Positions 1 through 9,550 of a stretch of 46,604 bases of DNA are shown here, one piece after another. This stretch comes from Spirochaetota bacterium. GTDB lineage: Bacteria; Spirochaetota; UBA4802; UBA5550. The stretch lies in assembly GCA_024276015.1 (NCBI GenBank), contig JAJRXZ010000038.1, positions 1 through 46,604 on the forward strand. Direction: 5' to 3'. How positions within the stretch are numbered: the first letter of the stretch is position 1; each line of letters begins with the position of its first letter. Under the pieces are notes generated by a model, which did no database searches, was not told where the DNA came from, and saw only the letters and a program-made list of their open reading frames with translations. Made by a program: the position numbers and the translations under genes.

Positions 1-2994
1 AAGTCTCCATTTATATGCAGACCTGTTTATGGGCAGAGGGAAATTTTCATCCGTTTCAGCCTCATAGTCGTTTTTCAAAGGAGGAGGTTTCCACCATGTT
101 CTCTCAAGCTCTTTTTTTATTCTTGATCTTATTTTTTCAAGCCTGATCTTTATATTTTCATCATTGGGATCCTGAATAAGCGCTTTCTCGTAGCAGCCTT
201 CTGCTTCGGTAAACATACCCAATTTCTCATAGGAGAGTCCAAGATAGAGAAACAGCGAGGCGCTCACTTCTCTGCGGGCAAGAGCTCTGTTAAAATAGCC
301 GATGGCATCTTTTATCCTCCCATTGGAAAAGAGCAGAACCCCCATCTGATACAAAACCCCGGGATGATCTTTGTCAAGTTTCATGGCATTTTGAAGATAC
401 TTGAACGCGCTCTCAAGGTCCTGCAGAGTTATACAGAGAAGGCCGAGCCTGTAATTTGCGTCAAAACTCTTCTCGTTTATCCTGAGACTGGCCCTGTAAA
501 GCATCCCGGCCTCTTCCCACCTCTTCTCCTTCTCAAGTCTCTGCGCCGCATTGTAGTAATAGGCTTCCTTATATGTAAGAATGTTCTTAAGATATCCCCG
601 CAGATCATCCCGCCTGTGAAGAGCCTTCTTAAGCTCAAAAAGATACTCTGTCTCCTCTTCATAGTTGTCAAGAGATTCGGCATATTCGGTCTTCTTTATC
701 AGAGAATATATCTTCCCGTCTCTTCTCATAACCGATGCCATCTCCTTCTCAAACAGCGGATCTGCGCTCTTTTCTATCAGCTCAAGAAACCCGGAATTAT
801 TTTCAGCGTAAGCCTCATATAATCCGGAAACAATATCCGCACTCTCCGGTGAACTCAACGGATAATCGCCTCTTACAGGAACTTCGGGAAAATAACTCAT
901 AATACTCTCTATATCCGTAAAAACAAGGTGAGAAAGTATATGAAAGGCATTGTAGAAAAGTATACCGGGCTCATTATGGGACTCTATAAAATCCCTGAGC
1001 CTCTCATAGTTATCCCTTTTAATGTTAAAGGCATGCTCATTATCCGATGACATCACAACAAGTATGTTTGAAAAGAGATAACCGATATGGCTCTTAAATT
1101 CAGATTTTAAATTCCTCAGCGACGACCATAAAAATTCCTTCCTCATCTCTTTCAGGCTGAACTGCTGTATAAATATCCCTCCGGGCACAAGATGATCCTT
1201 TATCTTGCGGTAGTACTCTCCTGTAAAACGGTAGTAATTAAAAGTCTGGTCAAGTATATTGGGAATATCAACAATTGAAAAATATTTCCCGGCCGCCTCG
1301 TTCAGATACAAAAGAAGATATTCCCTTTCAGGAACCCTTACATGAGGTCCCGGCAGCGGAAGCCTGTCAAAGTCCACATTCTCGTCAGAAAGAATATCCA
1401 GACATTCGGAATCCTTGTAATGATCCGTTACAGGATTCCTGAAAAACCTTCTGTTGCCGTCAATAAAAAGAACCCTCCCATCAGATCCGGAATAATAAAG
1501 AGCAAGGGGAACAAGGGAACTCTTCAAATTCCTTATTATGCTGTCGGAAAGCCTGAATACGGGAAAACCGTTCATCAATACTGTTGCCCTGTTCCTGATA
1601 AAATGAGCATTAAAGTTGGTTCTCTTAAGCTCCTCAAAATTCTCCATTCTCTTTACGTATAGGTCTCTCCCTGTATCAATCCCGAAATAAATATGAGCAA
1701 AAATTACAGAAACTATAAATATAAATGAAAAAAGAAAATAGAGCGCCTTCTTGTAACCGCTTATCTTCCTGCTTACTATGGACAGACCCGGTACAAATAT
1801 ATTCAGCAGCGCAAGAATATATACAAAAAAATAATAGAGAAAATTTGTGAAATCTATAAAAATAAGCGATACAAGCAGAGGCGCAGGCAGTATCAGAAGA
1901 GTAAACTCTATTACCCTGAAACCGGCGCTGTGCCCGAAAGAGGGAACAATGTTCCTCATGGTATGGTTCAGTGATATACCGAACAGTATCAATGCAGGTG
2001 AAAATATTGCAGACCCGTAATAAAAGGGAAGGGACTCATGAAAATAGTATATCAGAAAAAGAGACCACAGAAAAAAAAGAGGAAACAACATCTCCGTATA
2101 TACATGGAGAGACCCTTTTCTGATTATATGACCAATGCCGAAACCGACCAGTAAAAAGCCGCATGCTGCAAGAAGAAAAAATATCTTTATATAAAGAAAA
2201 TCCCCATAATATTTTATTACGCTCTCAAAGGCAAGATAACTGTAAATTATCACATACGAAAAATTAAGATATGTAAATATGAGACTCTCATTCCTGCTGC
2301 CTTCAACTCCATCTGCCTCATCGTCGTCAGGAATATAACTGACATGCTGAAGCTTCGGATTGTAGGGAAGTTTCAGCAGAAAAAGCAGCAGCACCATAAA
2401 AAAGGGAAAGATCAAAGAAAACCGCCATATATCCCGAAGGTACTCAAAAGCGCCCGGTAAAAATCTTATTAAAACAGGCAGCAGTATCCCGGTGAAAAGC
2501 CCAAACAGGGACAAGCCCGTATAGCTCATTAAACCGTGCCTGTCGTCTATATAATCACCGCACGATACCTTCAGAAAATAGTGAAGCTTCAGACCAGTTA
2601 ACAGGCATATTACTCCAATAATTCCCGGTATTGTATAGCGTGAATATTCCAATAGTGAAAAGAGTATCTCGCCTCTGCCTGTATCGCTTAGCAGGCCTCT
2701 TAATATATACAGAAATATCGCTGCTATAAAAAGAATTTCGCTTATTATATAGACAACTCTCCATCTCCTGATAGATCCGTACAATAAACGTCCGATAAGA
2801 TCCCCTGCAAAGAGCCCTCCTAAACCCCAGATAAGCAGCTCTCTCATTACCGGAAAATAGAAAAGACCCCTCTTTATTGTCAAAGACAGATCTGAAAATA
2901 CCAACCCTGTGAGAAAAAAGGTCACATACCCGTTAAACGCGGATACTTTCCTCATAAACGGATCGGAATAGCTGAATTCTTTTAATATGGTCAT
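1..2994 (-). CDS. Multi-pass membrane protein with spermidine-synthase-like domain and C-terminal TPRs (3' end outside window)
   Basis: The minus strand stays open from an ATG at 2994 to the window edge (998 codons); the stop lies beyond base 1. The first half is very hydrophobic, with many predicted membrane helices, and contains a charged loop near the middle (IPDDDEADGVEG). A soluble region follows that looks like a degenerate spermidine synthase (SpeE-like) Rossmann domain: GSDGRVLFIDGN, then PGPHVRV, and a later FTGEYYRKIKDHLVPGG segment. The C-terminal part near positions 1-500 reads as tetratricopeptide repeats (YRLGLLC, LYQMGVLLFSNGRI, LYLGLSYEKLGMFTEAEGCY). Spermidine-synthase-like membrane proteins with TPR tails are known but mostly uncharacterised, so aminopropyl transfer is not assured. 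It is transcribed divergently from the secreted TPR gene at 3245, across a 250-base AT-rich gap. The domain reading is by eye. Confidence 0.75.
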   Translation of the reverse strand, partial: MTILKEFSYSDPFMRKVSAFNGYVTFFLTGLVFSDLSLTIKRGLFYFPVMRELLIWGLGGLFAGDLIGRLLYGSIRRWRVVYIISEILFIAAIFLYILRGLLSDTGRGEILFSLLEYSRYTIPGIIGVICLLTGLKLHYFLKVSCGDYIDDRHGLMSYTGLSLFGLFTGILLPVLIRFLPGAFEYLRDIWRFSLIFPFFMVLLLFLLKLPYNPKLQHVSYIPDDDEADGVEGSRNESLIFTYLNFSYVIIYSYLAFESVIKYYGDFLYIKIFFLLAACGFLLVGFGIGHIIRKGSLHVYTEMLFPLFFLWSLFLIYYFHESLPFYYGSAIFSPALILFGISLNHTMRNIVPSFGHSAGFRVIEFTLLILPAPLLVSLIFIDFTNFLYYFFVYILALLNIFVPGLSIVSRKISGYKKALYFLFSFIFIVSVIFAHIYFGIDTGRDLYVKRMENFEELKRTNFNAHFIRNRATVLMNGFPVFRLSDSIIRNLKSSLVPLALYYSGSDGRVLFIDGNRRFFRNPVTDHYKDSECLDILSDENVDFDRLPLPGPHVRVPEREYLLLYLNEAAGKYFSIVDIPNILDQTFNYYRFTGEYYRKIKDHLVPGGIFIQQFSLKEMRKEFLWSSLRNLKSEFKSHIGYLFSNILVVMSSDNEHAFNIKRDNYERLRDFIESHNEPGILFYNAFHILSHLVFTDIESIMSYFPEVPVRGDYPLSSPESADIVSGLYEAYAENNSGFLELIEKSADPLFEKEMASVMRRDGKIYSLIKKTEYAESLDNYEEETEYLFELKKALHRRDDLRGYLKNILTYKEAYYYNAAQRLEKEKRWEEAGMLYRASLRINEKSFDANYRLGLLCITLQDLESAFKYLQNAMKLDKDHPGVLYQMGVLLFSNGRIKDAIGYFNRALARREVSASLFLYLGLSYEKLGMFTEAEGCYEKALIQDPNDENIKIRLEKIRSRIKKELERTWWKPPPLKNDYEAETDENFPLPINRSAYKWRL

Positions 2995-3244
2995 CAGGTT
3001 TTGCCCCGAAATTTATCGTCAAATAATTTATAATGAAAATATCTAATGCTTCGGTGCCATTTTAATATCCCGCTATACAAAATAAATGCTTTTTTATCGA
3101 TAATTATTTGAATTTGAATATTAAAAAAAATTATTTTTTTCTTTATGCTGTTACCTGTTAATTTATAAATATGGATATCCCGATATTTATAACAGATAAA
3201 ATTATCACAATAAATAACAATCAAAATAAAAGGCAATACAAAAA

Positions 3245-4540
3245 TTGAAATATGTTATTAAAATAGTTATTAATTTATTATTGATCTTACTATTATTTAA
3301 TGAAAGCTACGGACAAAATTTAAACAATAACAAAGATTTTATCACTTACTATAACAAAAAGGATTATTCCAAATCTCTGGCCATAATAGAGAAGTACCTT
3401 TCTTATGAATACAGCAAAAGAATTCAATATAAGAGGATACCCTCAAATTTAATTACCCTTAAAGGCGTCAAAAACGATACAGATCTAAAAAAAATATTCA
3501 GAAACCGAAAAGTCAAAAACTTTTTCATAGAGCCTGACAATAGACTGCATATATTGCATCTGTATGCAGGACGATGCTATTATAATCTGAAAAAATACAA
3601 AAACTCCATAAACCATTATATACAGTCATTGCGTTTTACCGAAATTGATAATAAGAGCGATAAAGTTTTTTACGAGCTGTCTCAAGTATACAAAAATTTT
3701 AATAAATTTGACGCGTACACTAATACTCTTGAACTTGCCTATACTATTAATCCTGATAATTATAAATATTCATACGAATTGGGAATAAGTCTTTCAAAAA
3801 CAAAACAAAAAAAGAAATCCATTTATCATCTTAAACGGTTTATTAAGAATTCCGAAAAGGACCATGATCCGAAATTATATTTAACGATCGGAAATCTTTA
3901 TGAAGATATAGGGAAATATATTGAAACTGAACAATACTATAAAAAATATTTAGAGCTTAAACCGGAGGACCCCTATATATCCTTTTCACTTGCCTTTATT
4001 GCTTTTAAAAGAACAGGCAACTATTCTCTGGCAGTAAAATTGTTTAATAGATCTTTAAATATTCTCCCTGAAAATGACATATACAGAAGATCAAAATCCT
4101 TTGAATTTCTTGGCGACATTGCATACAGAAATCTTGAATACAGTAAAGCTATTGAAAACTATAATAAAACAATAGAATATCAACGATCCATAATGAAAGA
4201 TATTCGGGTAATAGAGGATAAAATTTCAGAACTTAACAAAAAAATCAATGAACTTAGAACATCATTGATGAAAGATCCTGAATTTGATGAATATTCAACA
4301 TATGAATTCGTTCTCGAAGATGCGGGATCTGAAGAGTTAAAATTAAAAAAGATGCAGAGCCAATTAAAAAAGATGAATCCCGGAAAAGTCAGATGGTTCA
4401 TAGCAGATGCAATGGAAAAAACAGGAAATCTTATTGATGCGGTAAAGTTTTACAGAAATGCAATAACTTATAATTATAACCCCGGTCCTGCGAGAGAACG
4501 AATTACAAAATTGCAGTTGAAAATTAAGAGAGGTTATTGA
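3245..4540 (+). CDS. Secreted TPR-repeat protein
   Basis: 431 residues from a TTG start. Residues 1-23 form a signal peptide (KYVIKIVINLLLILLLF core, then ESYGQN), so the protein is probably exported to the periplasm. The rest is helical and lysine-rich. It carries several tetratricopeptide units, for example LHLYAGRCYYNLKKYKNSINHY, LYLTIGNLYEDIGKYIETEQYYKKYLELKPEDP and FEFLGDIAYRNLEYSKAIENYNKTIEY. A charged coiled-coil-like stretch at about 320-370 (EDKISELNKKINELRTS) separates these from a last repeat. TPR arrays are protein-binding scaffolds; no catalytic motif is visible and no specific partner can be named. It lies 57 bases upstream of yebC. The region is richer in A+T than yebC. Confidence 0.8.
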   Translation: MKYVIKIVINLLLILLLFNESYGQNLNNNKDFITYYNKKDYSKSLAIIEKYLSYEYSKRIQYKRIPSNLITLKGVKNDTDLKKIFRNRKVKNFFIEPDNRLHILHLYAGRCYYNLKKYKNSINHYIQSLRFTEIDNKSDKVFYELSQVYKNFNKFDAYTNTLELAYTINPDNYKYSYELGISLSKTKQKKKSIYHLKRFIKNSEKDHDPKLYLTIGNLYEDIGKYIETEQYYKKYLELKPEDPYISFSLAFIAFKRTGNYSLAVKLFNRSLNILPENDIYRRSKSFEFLGDIAYRNLEYSKAIENYNKTIEYQRSIMKDIRVIEDKISELNKKINELRTSLMKDPEFDEYSTYEFVLEDAGSEELKLKKMQSQLKKMNPGKVRWFIADAMEKTGNLIDAVKFYRNAITYNYNPGPARERITKLQLKIKRGY

Positions 4541-4597
4541 TATATTGCCATCAATTATTATTGTTATTATACTTAAATTTTTTAATGAGGTAATAAT

Positions 4598-5353
4598 ATG
4601 TCCGGTCATTCAAAATGGTCTACCATAAAGAGAAAAAAAGGAGCAAATGACGCCAAAAGAGGCGCTCTCTTCACAAAACTTATAAAAGAGATCACCGTTG
4701 CCGCAAGGGAAGGAGGAGATGATATAAATACCAATCCCAGACTGAGAGCGGCCGTAATGAAAGCCAGAACTCATAACATGCCCAATGATAATATTGAAAG
4801 GGGAATCAAAAAAGGTACGGGCAACCTTGAGGGAGCAGCATATGAAGAAGTAAGATATGAAGGATACGGCCCGGGCGGCGTTGCAATAATGGTTGACTGT
4901 CTTACTGATAATAAAAACAGAACCACTCCGGAAGTTAGAACTGCATTTTCAAAAAACGGCGGCAGTCTCGGTGAAACAGGATCGGTAAATTATCTTTTTG
5001 ACAGAAAGGGGATGATCATTATTGAAGCAGGACAGATCAGTGAAGACGAAGCTCTCGAAATGCTCCTGGATTTTGATATTGACGATATCAGAGATGAAGA
5101 CGGAAATATTGTTATTACAATGCCGCCTCAGAGTTTTAATGACGTATCAGAGGAAATTTTGAAAAAAAATTTCAAACTGATCATGAATGAGATCACCTAC
5201 ATCCCTCAAACAACAATCACGCTGGATGAGAAAAAAGCTGCTCAATGCATGAAAATAATTGAAGTGCTTGAAGATCTTGATGATACACAGAACGTCTATT
5301 CCAACTATGATATCCCGGACGATATTATGGTAAAGCTAAGTGAAAATCAGTGA
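4598..5353 (+). CDS. yebC: YebC/PmpR-family (TACO1-like) regulatory protein
   Basis: 251 residues starting MSGHSKWSTIKRKKGANDAKRG, the hallmark N-terminus of the YebC/TACO1 family. The family length (about 240-250) and internal motifs match (TRLIKEI-like FTKLIKEITVAAREGG, GYGPGGVAIMVDCLTDNKNRT, NGGSLGETGSVNYLFDRKG). Family members have been described as DNA-binding transcriptional regulators and, more recently, as factors that help translation through difficult proline stretches. Which role applies here cannot be told from sequence. A GAGG ribosome-binding site precedes the ATG. The stop overlaps the GTG start of ruvC by four bases, so the two genes are co-transcribed; yebC-ruvC linkage is common in bacteria. 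Confidence 0.96.
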   Translation: MSGHSKWSTIKRKKGANDAKRGALFTKLIKEITVAAREGGDDINTNPRLRAAVMKARTHNMPNDNIERGIKKGTGNLEGAAYEEVRYEGYGPGGVAIMVDCLTDNKNRTTPEVRTAFSKNGGSLGETGSVNYLFDRKGMIIIEAGQISEDEALEMLLDFDIDDIRDEDGNIVITMPPQSFNDVSEEILKKNFKLIMNEITYIPQTTITLDEKKAAQCMKIIEVLEDLDDTQNVYSNYDIPDDIMVKLSENQ

Positions 5354-5832
5354 AAATAATCGGCATCGATCCCGGATTTGCTGTTCTTGGCTGGTCTGTA
5401 ATTGACAGCAGCAGTAATACTATAATAGACTATGGAACAATAGAGACATCAAAAGACCTGCCCATTGACGACAGGCTTCTGGAAATACACAGAAGCCTGA
5501 ACAATATCATAGGTAAACATAAACCCGCATCCGCTTCAATTGAAAAAGTATTCTTTAAAAAAAACAGTAAAACCGTTATAGATGTAGCCAAAACCATAGG
5601 TGTAATACAACTTACATTCAAACTGCACAACCTCGACTATGGCGAATATACCCCCACTCAGGTAAAACATGCAATTACCGGTTACGGCAGAGCATCAAAG
5701 AACCAGATCCAACTAATGATAAAAAGAATTTTCAATATCAAAGAACTGCCCCGACCCGACGACGCTGCCGATGCTCTTGCCATTGCACTGTGCCATTCAT
5801 TTAGGAAAAAAGATCTATTCTACGGCTCATGA
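5350..5832 (+). CDS. ruvC: Holliday junction resolvase RuvC
   Basis: 160 residues, GTG start overlapping the yebC stop (GTGA). RuvC is the endonuclease that cuts four-way recombination junctions as a dimer together with RuvAB. The acidic catalytic residues are all in place: D7 in IIGIDPG, E65 in ASIEKVFF, and D138/D141 in PDDAADALAIALCH. Length is usual for the family. ruvA and ruvB are not downstream; the gene ends 21 bases from the convergent FGGY kinase, with no obvious terminator between them. Confidence 0.96.
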   Translation: MKIIGIDPGFAVLGWSVIDSSSNTIIDYGTIETSKDLPIDDRLLEIHRSLNNIIGKHKPASASIEKVFFKKNSKTVIDVAKTIGVIQLTFKLHNLDYGEYTPTQVKHAITGYGRASKNQIQLMIKRIFNIKELPRPDDAADALAIALCHSFRKKDLFYGS

Positions 5833-5853
5833 TCTGTCACGTTATGTTTTTCA

Positions 5854-7434
5854 TTAATTCGACGGCGGATAGCCGGTTATATCCTTAATGCTCTTGTAAA
5901 GAGGTTTTAACCGTTTATACATTTTTAAATAAACTTTTTCAAAAAGCTCTCTGTACATGTCTCCGTTTTCCTTAACAGGTTCAAAAACATCTTTGATGCC
6001 GGTCATCTCTTTTACGGCAGATTCAAAACTGCTGTGAAACCCCAAACCCACAGCCGCATCAATTGCCGCCCCAAGAGCCGACGTTTCAAAGGTTGCGGGT
6101 CTTTGGACCGGCAGATCAAATATATCGGCAGTCAGCTGCATTGCGGCTTCGCTCTGGGATCCTCCTCCGGAAACCCTCAGTTTTTTTATCTTAACTCTAT
6201 TTCTTGCTTCAGTTCTGATCGTTCCCTCCTTTAAAGCATAGGCAAGTCCTTCAAGAATTGCTCTGTAGATATGCGCTCTTGTATGAACATCTCCGAAACC
6301 TATGATGGCTCCCTTGGCTTCGGGACCGGGAATCTTTACGCCAGGCGACCAGTAGGGCTGAAGCATGAGCCCCATTGAACCGGGCGAAATATCTTTTATC
6401 AATTCATCAAATAATTTTTCCGGAGCCATCCCCTTCTTCTTTGCAGCTTGCATTTCCCTGAGCCCGAACTCCCTTTTAAACCAGCTCACCATCCAGTATC
6501 CTCTGTAAACCATTACTTCAGTATTATAAGCGCCTGGAACTGCGCTCGGAAAAGGAGGAATAAAAGGTATAATTTCAACATATTTGCTGCTTGTAGTTTC
6601 AACAGTTGCAGTTGTTCCGTAACTTAGGCAGGCAATATCGGGAGTTAAACAGCCTGATCCCAGAACCTCGCATGCTTTATCCGTAGCCGCGGCAATGACA
6701 GGCAGATCTTTGGGAATGCCCGTATCCTTTGACGCGTGTGAAGTAATTACGCCGAGCTGTTCCGACGGTTTAACAAGGGCCGGAAGAATTTCTCTTTTCA
6801 TCGGCATCATTTTCCAATAATGATGACAACTATTTGCCCAATCCTGGCTTTTGTAATCAAAGGGTAAATAACCTACCTGATTTGCAGTGGAATCAATATA
6901 TTCGCCTGTGAGCCTGTATGTTAAATATCCGGACAACAGAAGATATTTAAAAGTATTTTCCCAGATTTCAGGCTGATTCTGGCGAATCCAGTTTGCTTCG
7001 GCATCCTGAATCAATCTGAGCACAACGCCTTTAAGATTAAGCACCTGAAGCGCCGCTCTGGTAAATAATCCCGGCCATTTTTCAATTTGGGCCCTTCTCT
7101 GATCAAGCCAGACAATTGCAGGCCTTAAGGGGTTACCCTTTCTATCAAGATTTATTACGGTACTTCTCTGAGTTGTAAGAGTAACTCCTTTGATCGCTTT
7201 TTTGGGAAACCCGGAATTCTTAAAAAGCCTTTTGCAGGTTAACGATAATATTCTCCAGTAATACTCCGGGTTCTGTTCCGCCCATCCCGGTTTTTCAGAA
7301 AAATAAGGTTCAATTTCGGTCTTTTCCATATGATGAAAAATTCCCATCCCGTCAATTATTGCCGCTCTGACAGACTGGGTTCCCACATCTATTGATAAGA
7401 CCGAATCCGCCGATCTTTTTCTTTTTAGAGCCAT
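5854..7434 (-). CDS. FGGY-family carbohydrate kinase (xylulokinase/glycerol-kinase-like)
   Basis: About 526 residues when started at the ATG at 7434, which is preceded by GCGGGAAAT and followed by MALKRKRSADSVLSIDVGTQSVRAA. An in-frame start 13 codons upstream (7473) exists but has no good ribosome-binding site. FGGY kinases phosphorylate sugars or polyols with ATP. The N-terminal phosphate-1 motif (SIDVGTQSVRAAIID), the KGVTLTTQRSTVINLD region, the AAATDKACEVLGSGC segment and the C-terminal adenosine motif LRVSGGGSQSEAAMQLTADIFDLPV are visible. The substrate cannot be assigned; the PGWAEQNPEYYW motif is shared across xylulokinase-like members. An MFS transporter gene ends 74 bases upstream, which might supply substrate, but this is only proximity. 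Confidence 0.9.
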   Translation of the reverse strand: MALKRKRSADSVLSIDVGTQSVRAAIIDGMGIFHHMEKTEIEPYFSEKPGWAEQNPEYYWRILSLTCKRLFKNSGFPKKAIKGVTLTTQRSTVINLDRKGNPLRPAIVWLDQRRAQIEKWPGLFTRAALQVLNLKGVVLRLIQDAEANWIRQNQPEIWENTFKYLLLSGYLTYRLTGEYIDSTANQVGYLPFDYKSQDWANSCHHYWKMMPMKREILPALVKPSEQLGVITSHASKDTGIPKDLPVIAAATDKACEVLGSGCLTPDIACLSYGTTATVETTSSKYVEIIPFIPPFPSAVPGAYNTEVMVYRGYWMVSWFKREFGLREMQAAKKKGMAPEKLFDELIKDISPGSMGLMLQPYWSPGVKIPGPEAKGAIIGFGDVHTRAHIYRAILEGLAYALKEGTIRTEARNRVKIKKLRVSGGGSQSEAAMQLTADIFDLPVQRPATFETSALGAAIDAAVGLGFHSSFESAVKEMTGIKDVFEPVKENGDMYRELFEKVYLKMYKRLKPLYKSIKDITGYPPSN

Positions 7435-7508
7435 AAAGATTTCCCGCTTAAAATTAAAACTAAAGTTATACAACTATAGACAGAAGTTTAAAATAATTCC
7501 AGTAATTT

Positions 7509-8801
7509 TTATATACTCTCAGATTTGTTAAATTTATAAATATATAAACTCACCGCCATCAGCATAAGGGATATAAATATAAAACCGGCAGCCAGACCGA
7601 AATTATCTGCAAAAAAACCGGCTATGGGCGCCAGAAAAAAAACACTGCTGTTCTTTGCCTGAGATTCTATCGAAAGAATTGTAGCCTGATTTTCACTGTT
7701 AGTATAATTGTCATACTGCGACACTATTATTGGTCTCCAGATATTCTGTATCAGAAAATATATTACAAAGGCAATGATTGAAACAGAATAAATTTTATAA
7801 CGCACAGACACACCCGAAATAAATACTATAACTGCGGAAATCATCATCAGTAAAAAGAGCGCCAGACTTTCATGTGTTATATGCGGTTCTTTATGACTTT
7901 TCCTGCTGTTCTTAATTATTAATCCCTTAATTAAATCAAGGAAGAGATGCGACTTCCTTGCAGCAGCGGCAGAAAGAATATATATTACCGAATATACTAC
8001 TCCCGCAAGTATTCCCGTACTCCTTATTACCGGAAGAGTAAATAGAGCGGAAATAAAAAGAGCCTGAGATTTCAACACAGGCTGAAGATAATCTTTTATT
8101 ACTTTAAAAGATCCGTCAAAACCGGCGCTCTGGATTATCAGCATTCTTACATTTCTGTTTTTAAATGAAATTTTTAAGTTTTCAAAAAGATGGGAAAAGA
8201 TTCTTCTTACATCTCTATGCCCCTTAGAGTTGCTTCTATTCATATAATCCGGATATCCCATTAAGTTAAGAATACCGCCCAGATAGGGAATTATAGATAA
8301 AATAAAAACCCATCTGTAGTCATTTAGTATGATTACTGTTGCCGATGATATCAGTACTGAAAGAGAACTCCCGATTTTTGACCACGATCTCGTATAACCG
8401 TAAATTTTCGTTTTTTCATCAAGACGTCCATTAAGCCTTAGCCAGTCAAAGATCATGGCCTTATGAGTTCCTGTTCTGAAAGCTTCGCCGATTGAGAAGA
8501 AAAACATAGCGAAAAAAAGAGACCGATAAGAGCTGACAAAAGAGAATACTAAAAATGACACAATATAACAGGAAAGTGAAAATATCATGGAGCTCTTTCT
8601 GCCGTAGAGATCTGCCAGAGCTCCGCTGGGCACTTCAAAAATATTGATACAAACGGTTCTGAATGCAATAAGGAGGCCTATCTGAAAATAGTTCAACCCA
8701 AGATTCAGGAAGTGAAGAATTAAGAAGGGTTCAAAAAACTGAAGATTTTTTAAAAACCCGTATAATGAAAACTTTAAAATCATTGCTGTATTTTTTGACA
8801 A
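7509..8801 (-). CDS. Major facilitator superfamily transporter
   Basis: 430 residues, nearly all hydrophobic, with about 12 membrane helices. The MFS signature loop between helices 2 and 3 is clear: VPSGALADLYGRKSSM (family pattern G-x-x-x-D-x-x-G-R-K/R). The middle has a charged cytoplasmic loop around residues 185-215 and another near 290-310 (KNSRKSHKEPHITHES). The overall look is that of MFS proteins related to multidrug or unknown-solute exporters; the substrate cannot be predicted. It begins three bases from the end of the TPR gene at 8805, so the two are very probably one transcript. Confidence 0.87.
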   Translation of the reverse strand: MSKNTAMILKFSLYGFLKNLQFFEPFLILHFLNLGLNYFQIGLLIAFRTVCINIFEVPSGALADLYGRKSSMIFSLSCYIVSFLVFSFVSSYRSLFFAMFFFSIGEAFRTGTHKAMIFDWLRLNGRLDEKTKIYGYTRSWSKIGSSLSVLISSATVIILNDYRWVFILSIIPYLGGILNLMGYPDYMNRSNSKGHRDVRRIFSHLFENLKISFKNRNVRMLIIQSAGFDGSFKVIKDYLQPVLKSQALFISALFTLPVIRSTGILAGVVYSVIYILSAAAARKSHLFLDLIKGLIIKNSRKSHKEPHITHESLALFLLMMISAVIVFISGVSVRYKIYSVSIIAFVIYFLIQNIWRPIIVSQYDNYTNSENQATILSIESQAKNSSVFFLAPIAGFFADNFGLAAGFIFISLMLMAVSLYIYKFNKSESI

Positions 8802-8804
8802 ATT

Positions 8805-9509
8805 CTATATATTGTTTAGGGCAAGCCGGAGCTCTTTTATATGACCATCAATTTCCTCTGAAAAGGGCATTATCATTTTAGCTTTATTGAGATATTTTTC
8901 AGCACTTTTAAGATCTCCCATCTTCAATAAAACATAGCCCAAAGTATCAAGGTAAGCTCCATTATTTTTATTCGATCTGTATGATCTCTCTGCATATTCC
9001 TTTGCACTATTAAGGTCGCGTCCTGTTAATGCAAAAAGGTATGCCAGGGAATTATAAGCATTATAATTATTATCATCAAGGTTTATTACATGCTTATATA
9101 TTTTTATTGCTTCAAAATATTTTTTCTGTTTTTCAAGGCAATATCCCTTCATATTATAAAGAGATATATCCCTGTTGAGAACTTTACTCAGCTCATCAAG
9201 ACAGGCTGCAGCCTTTTGAAATTCCTTAACCTTAATATAAACATAGGCAATTACTTTCTTAACGTTTAATATATCTACAAAAGTATAGGGGAGATCAAGA
9301 ACACGCAGGAGGTACTTTATTGACGTTTTATAAAGCCCCATTTGAGCATAAGCGACTCCCAGGTTATAAAGAATTTCCGGATTATTTCTGTCAAGCATCT
9401 CAGCCGATTTGAGATCTCTGACAGCGTCTTCATAATTCCTAACAACGAAATTGCTCAGGCTCGATGCGATATAATCGTTTATCTTTTGCTGTAACTCTGT
9501 TCCAGACAT
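8805..9509 (-). CDS. Cytoplasmic TPR-repeat protein
   Basis: 234 residues without a signal peptide. Consecutive tetratricopeptide units run through almost the whole length: NPEILYNLGVAYAQMGLYKTSIKYL, ISLYNMKGYCLEKQKKYFEAIKIYKHVINLDDNN, YNAYNSLAYLFALTGRDLNSAKEYA and GAYLDTLGYVLLKMGDLKSAEKYLNKAKMI. This indicates a helical scaffold for protein-protein contact. There is no enzymatic domain. It sits between surE and the MFS gene on the same strand, with a 41-base gap to surE. Confidence 0.83.
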   Translation of the reverse strand: MSGTELQQKINDYIASSLSNFVVRNYEDAVRDLKSAEMLDRNNPEILYNLGVAYAQMGLYKTSIKYLLRVLDLPYTFVDILNVKKVIAYVYIKVKEFQKAAACLDELSKVLNRDISLYNMKGYCLEKQKKYFEAIKIYKHVINLDDNNYNAYNSLAYLFALTGRDLNSAKEYAERSYRSNKNNGAYLDTLGYVLLKMGDLKSAEKYLNKAKMIMPFSEEIDGHIKELRLALNNI

Positions 9510-9550
9510 TGCCGGATCCGGATTTGTTTAATATTAAGAATCAAAATATT

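Noticed and set aside
2994..3236. 80-codon minus-strand frame in the gap before the TPR gene
   Set aside because: Low-complexity AT-derived sequence; its stop only touches the neighbouring start, and there are no motifs.
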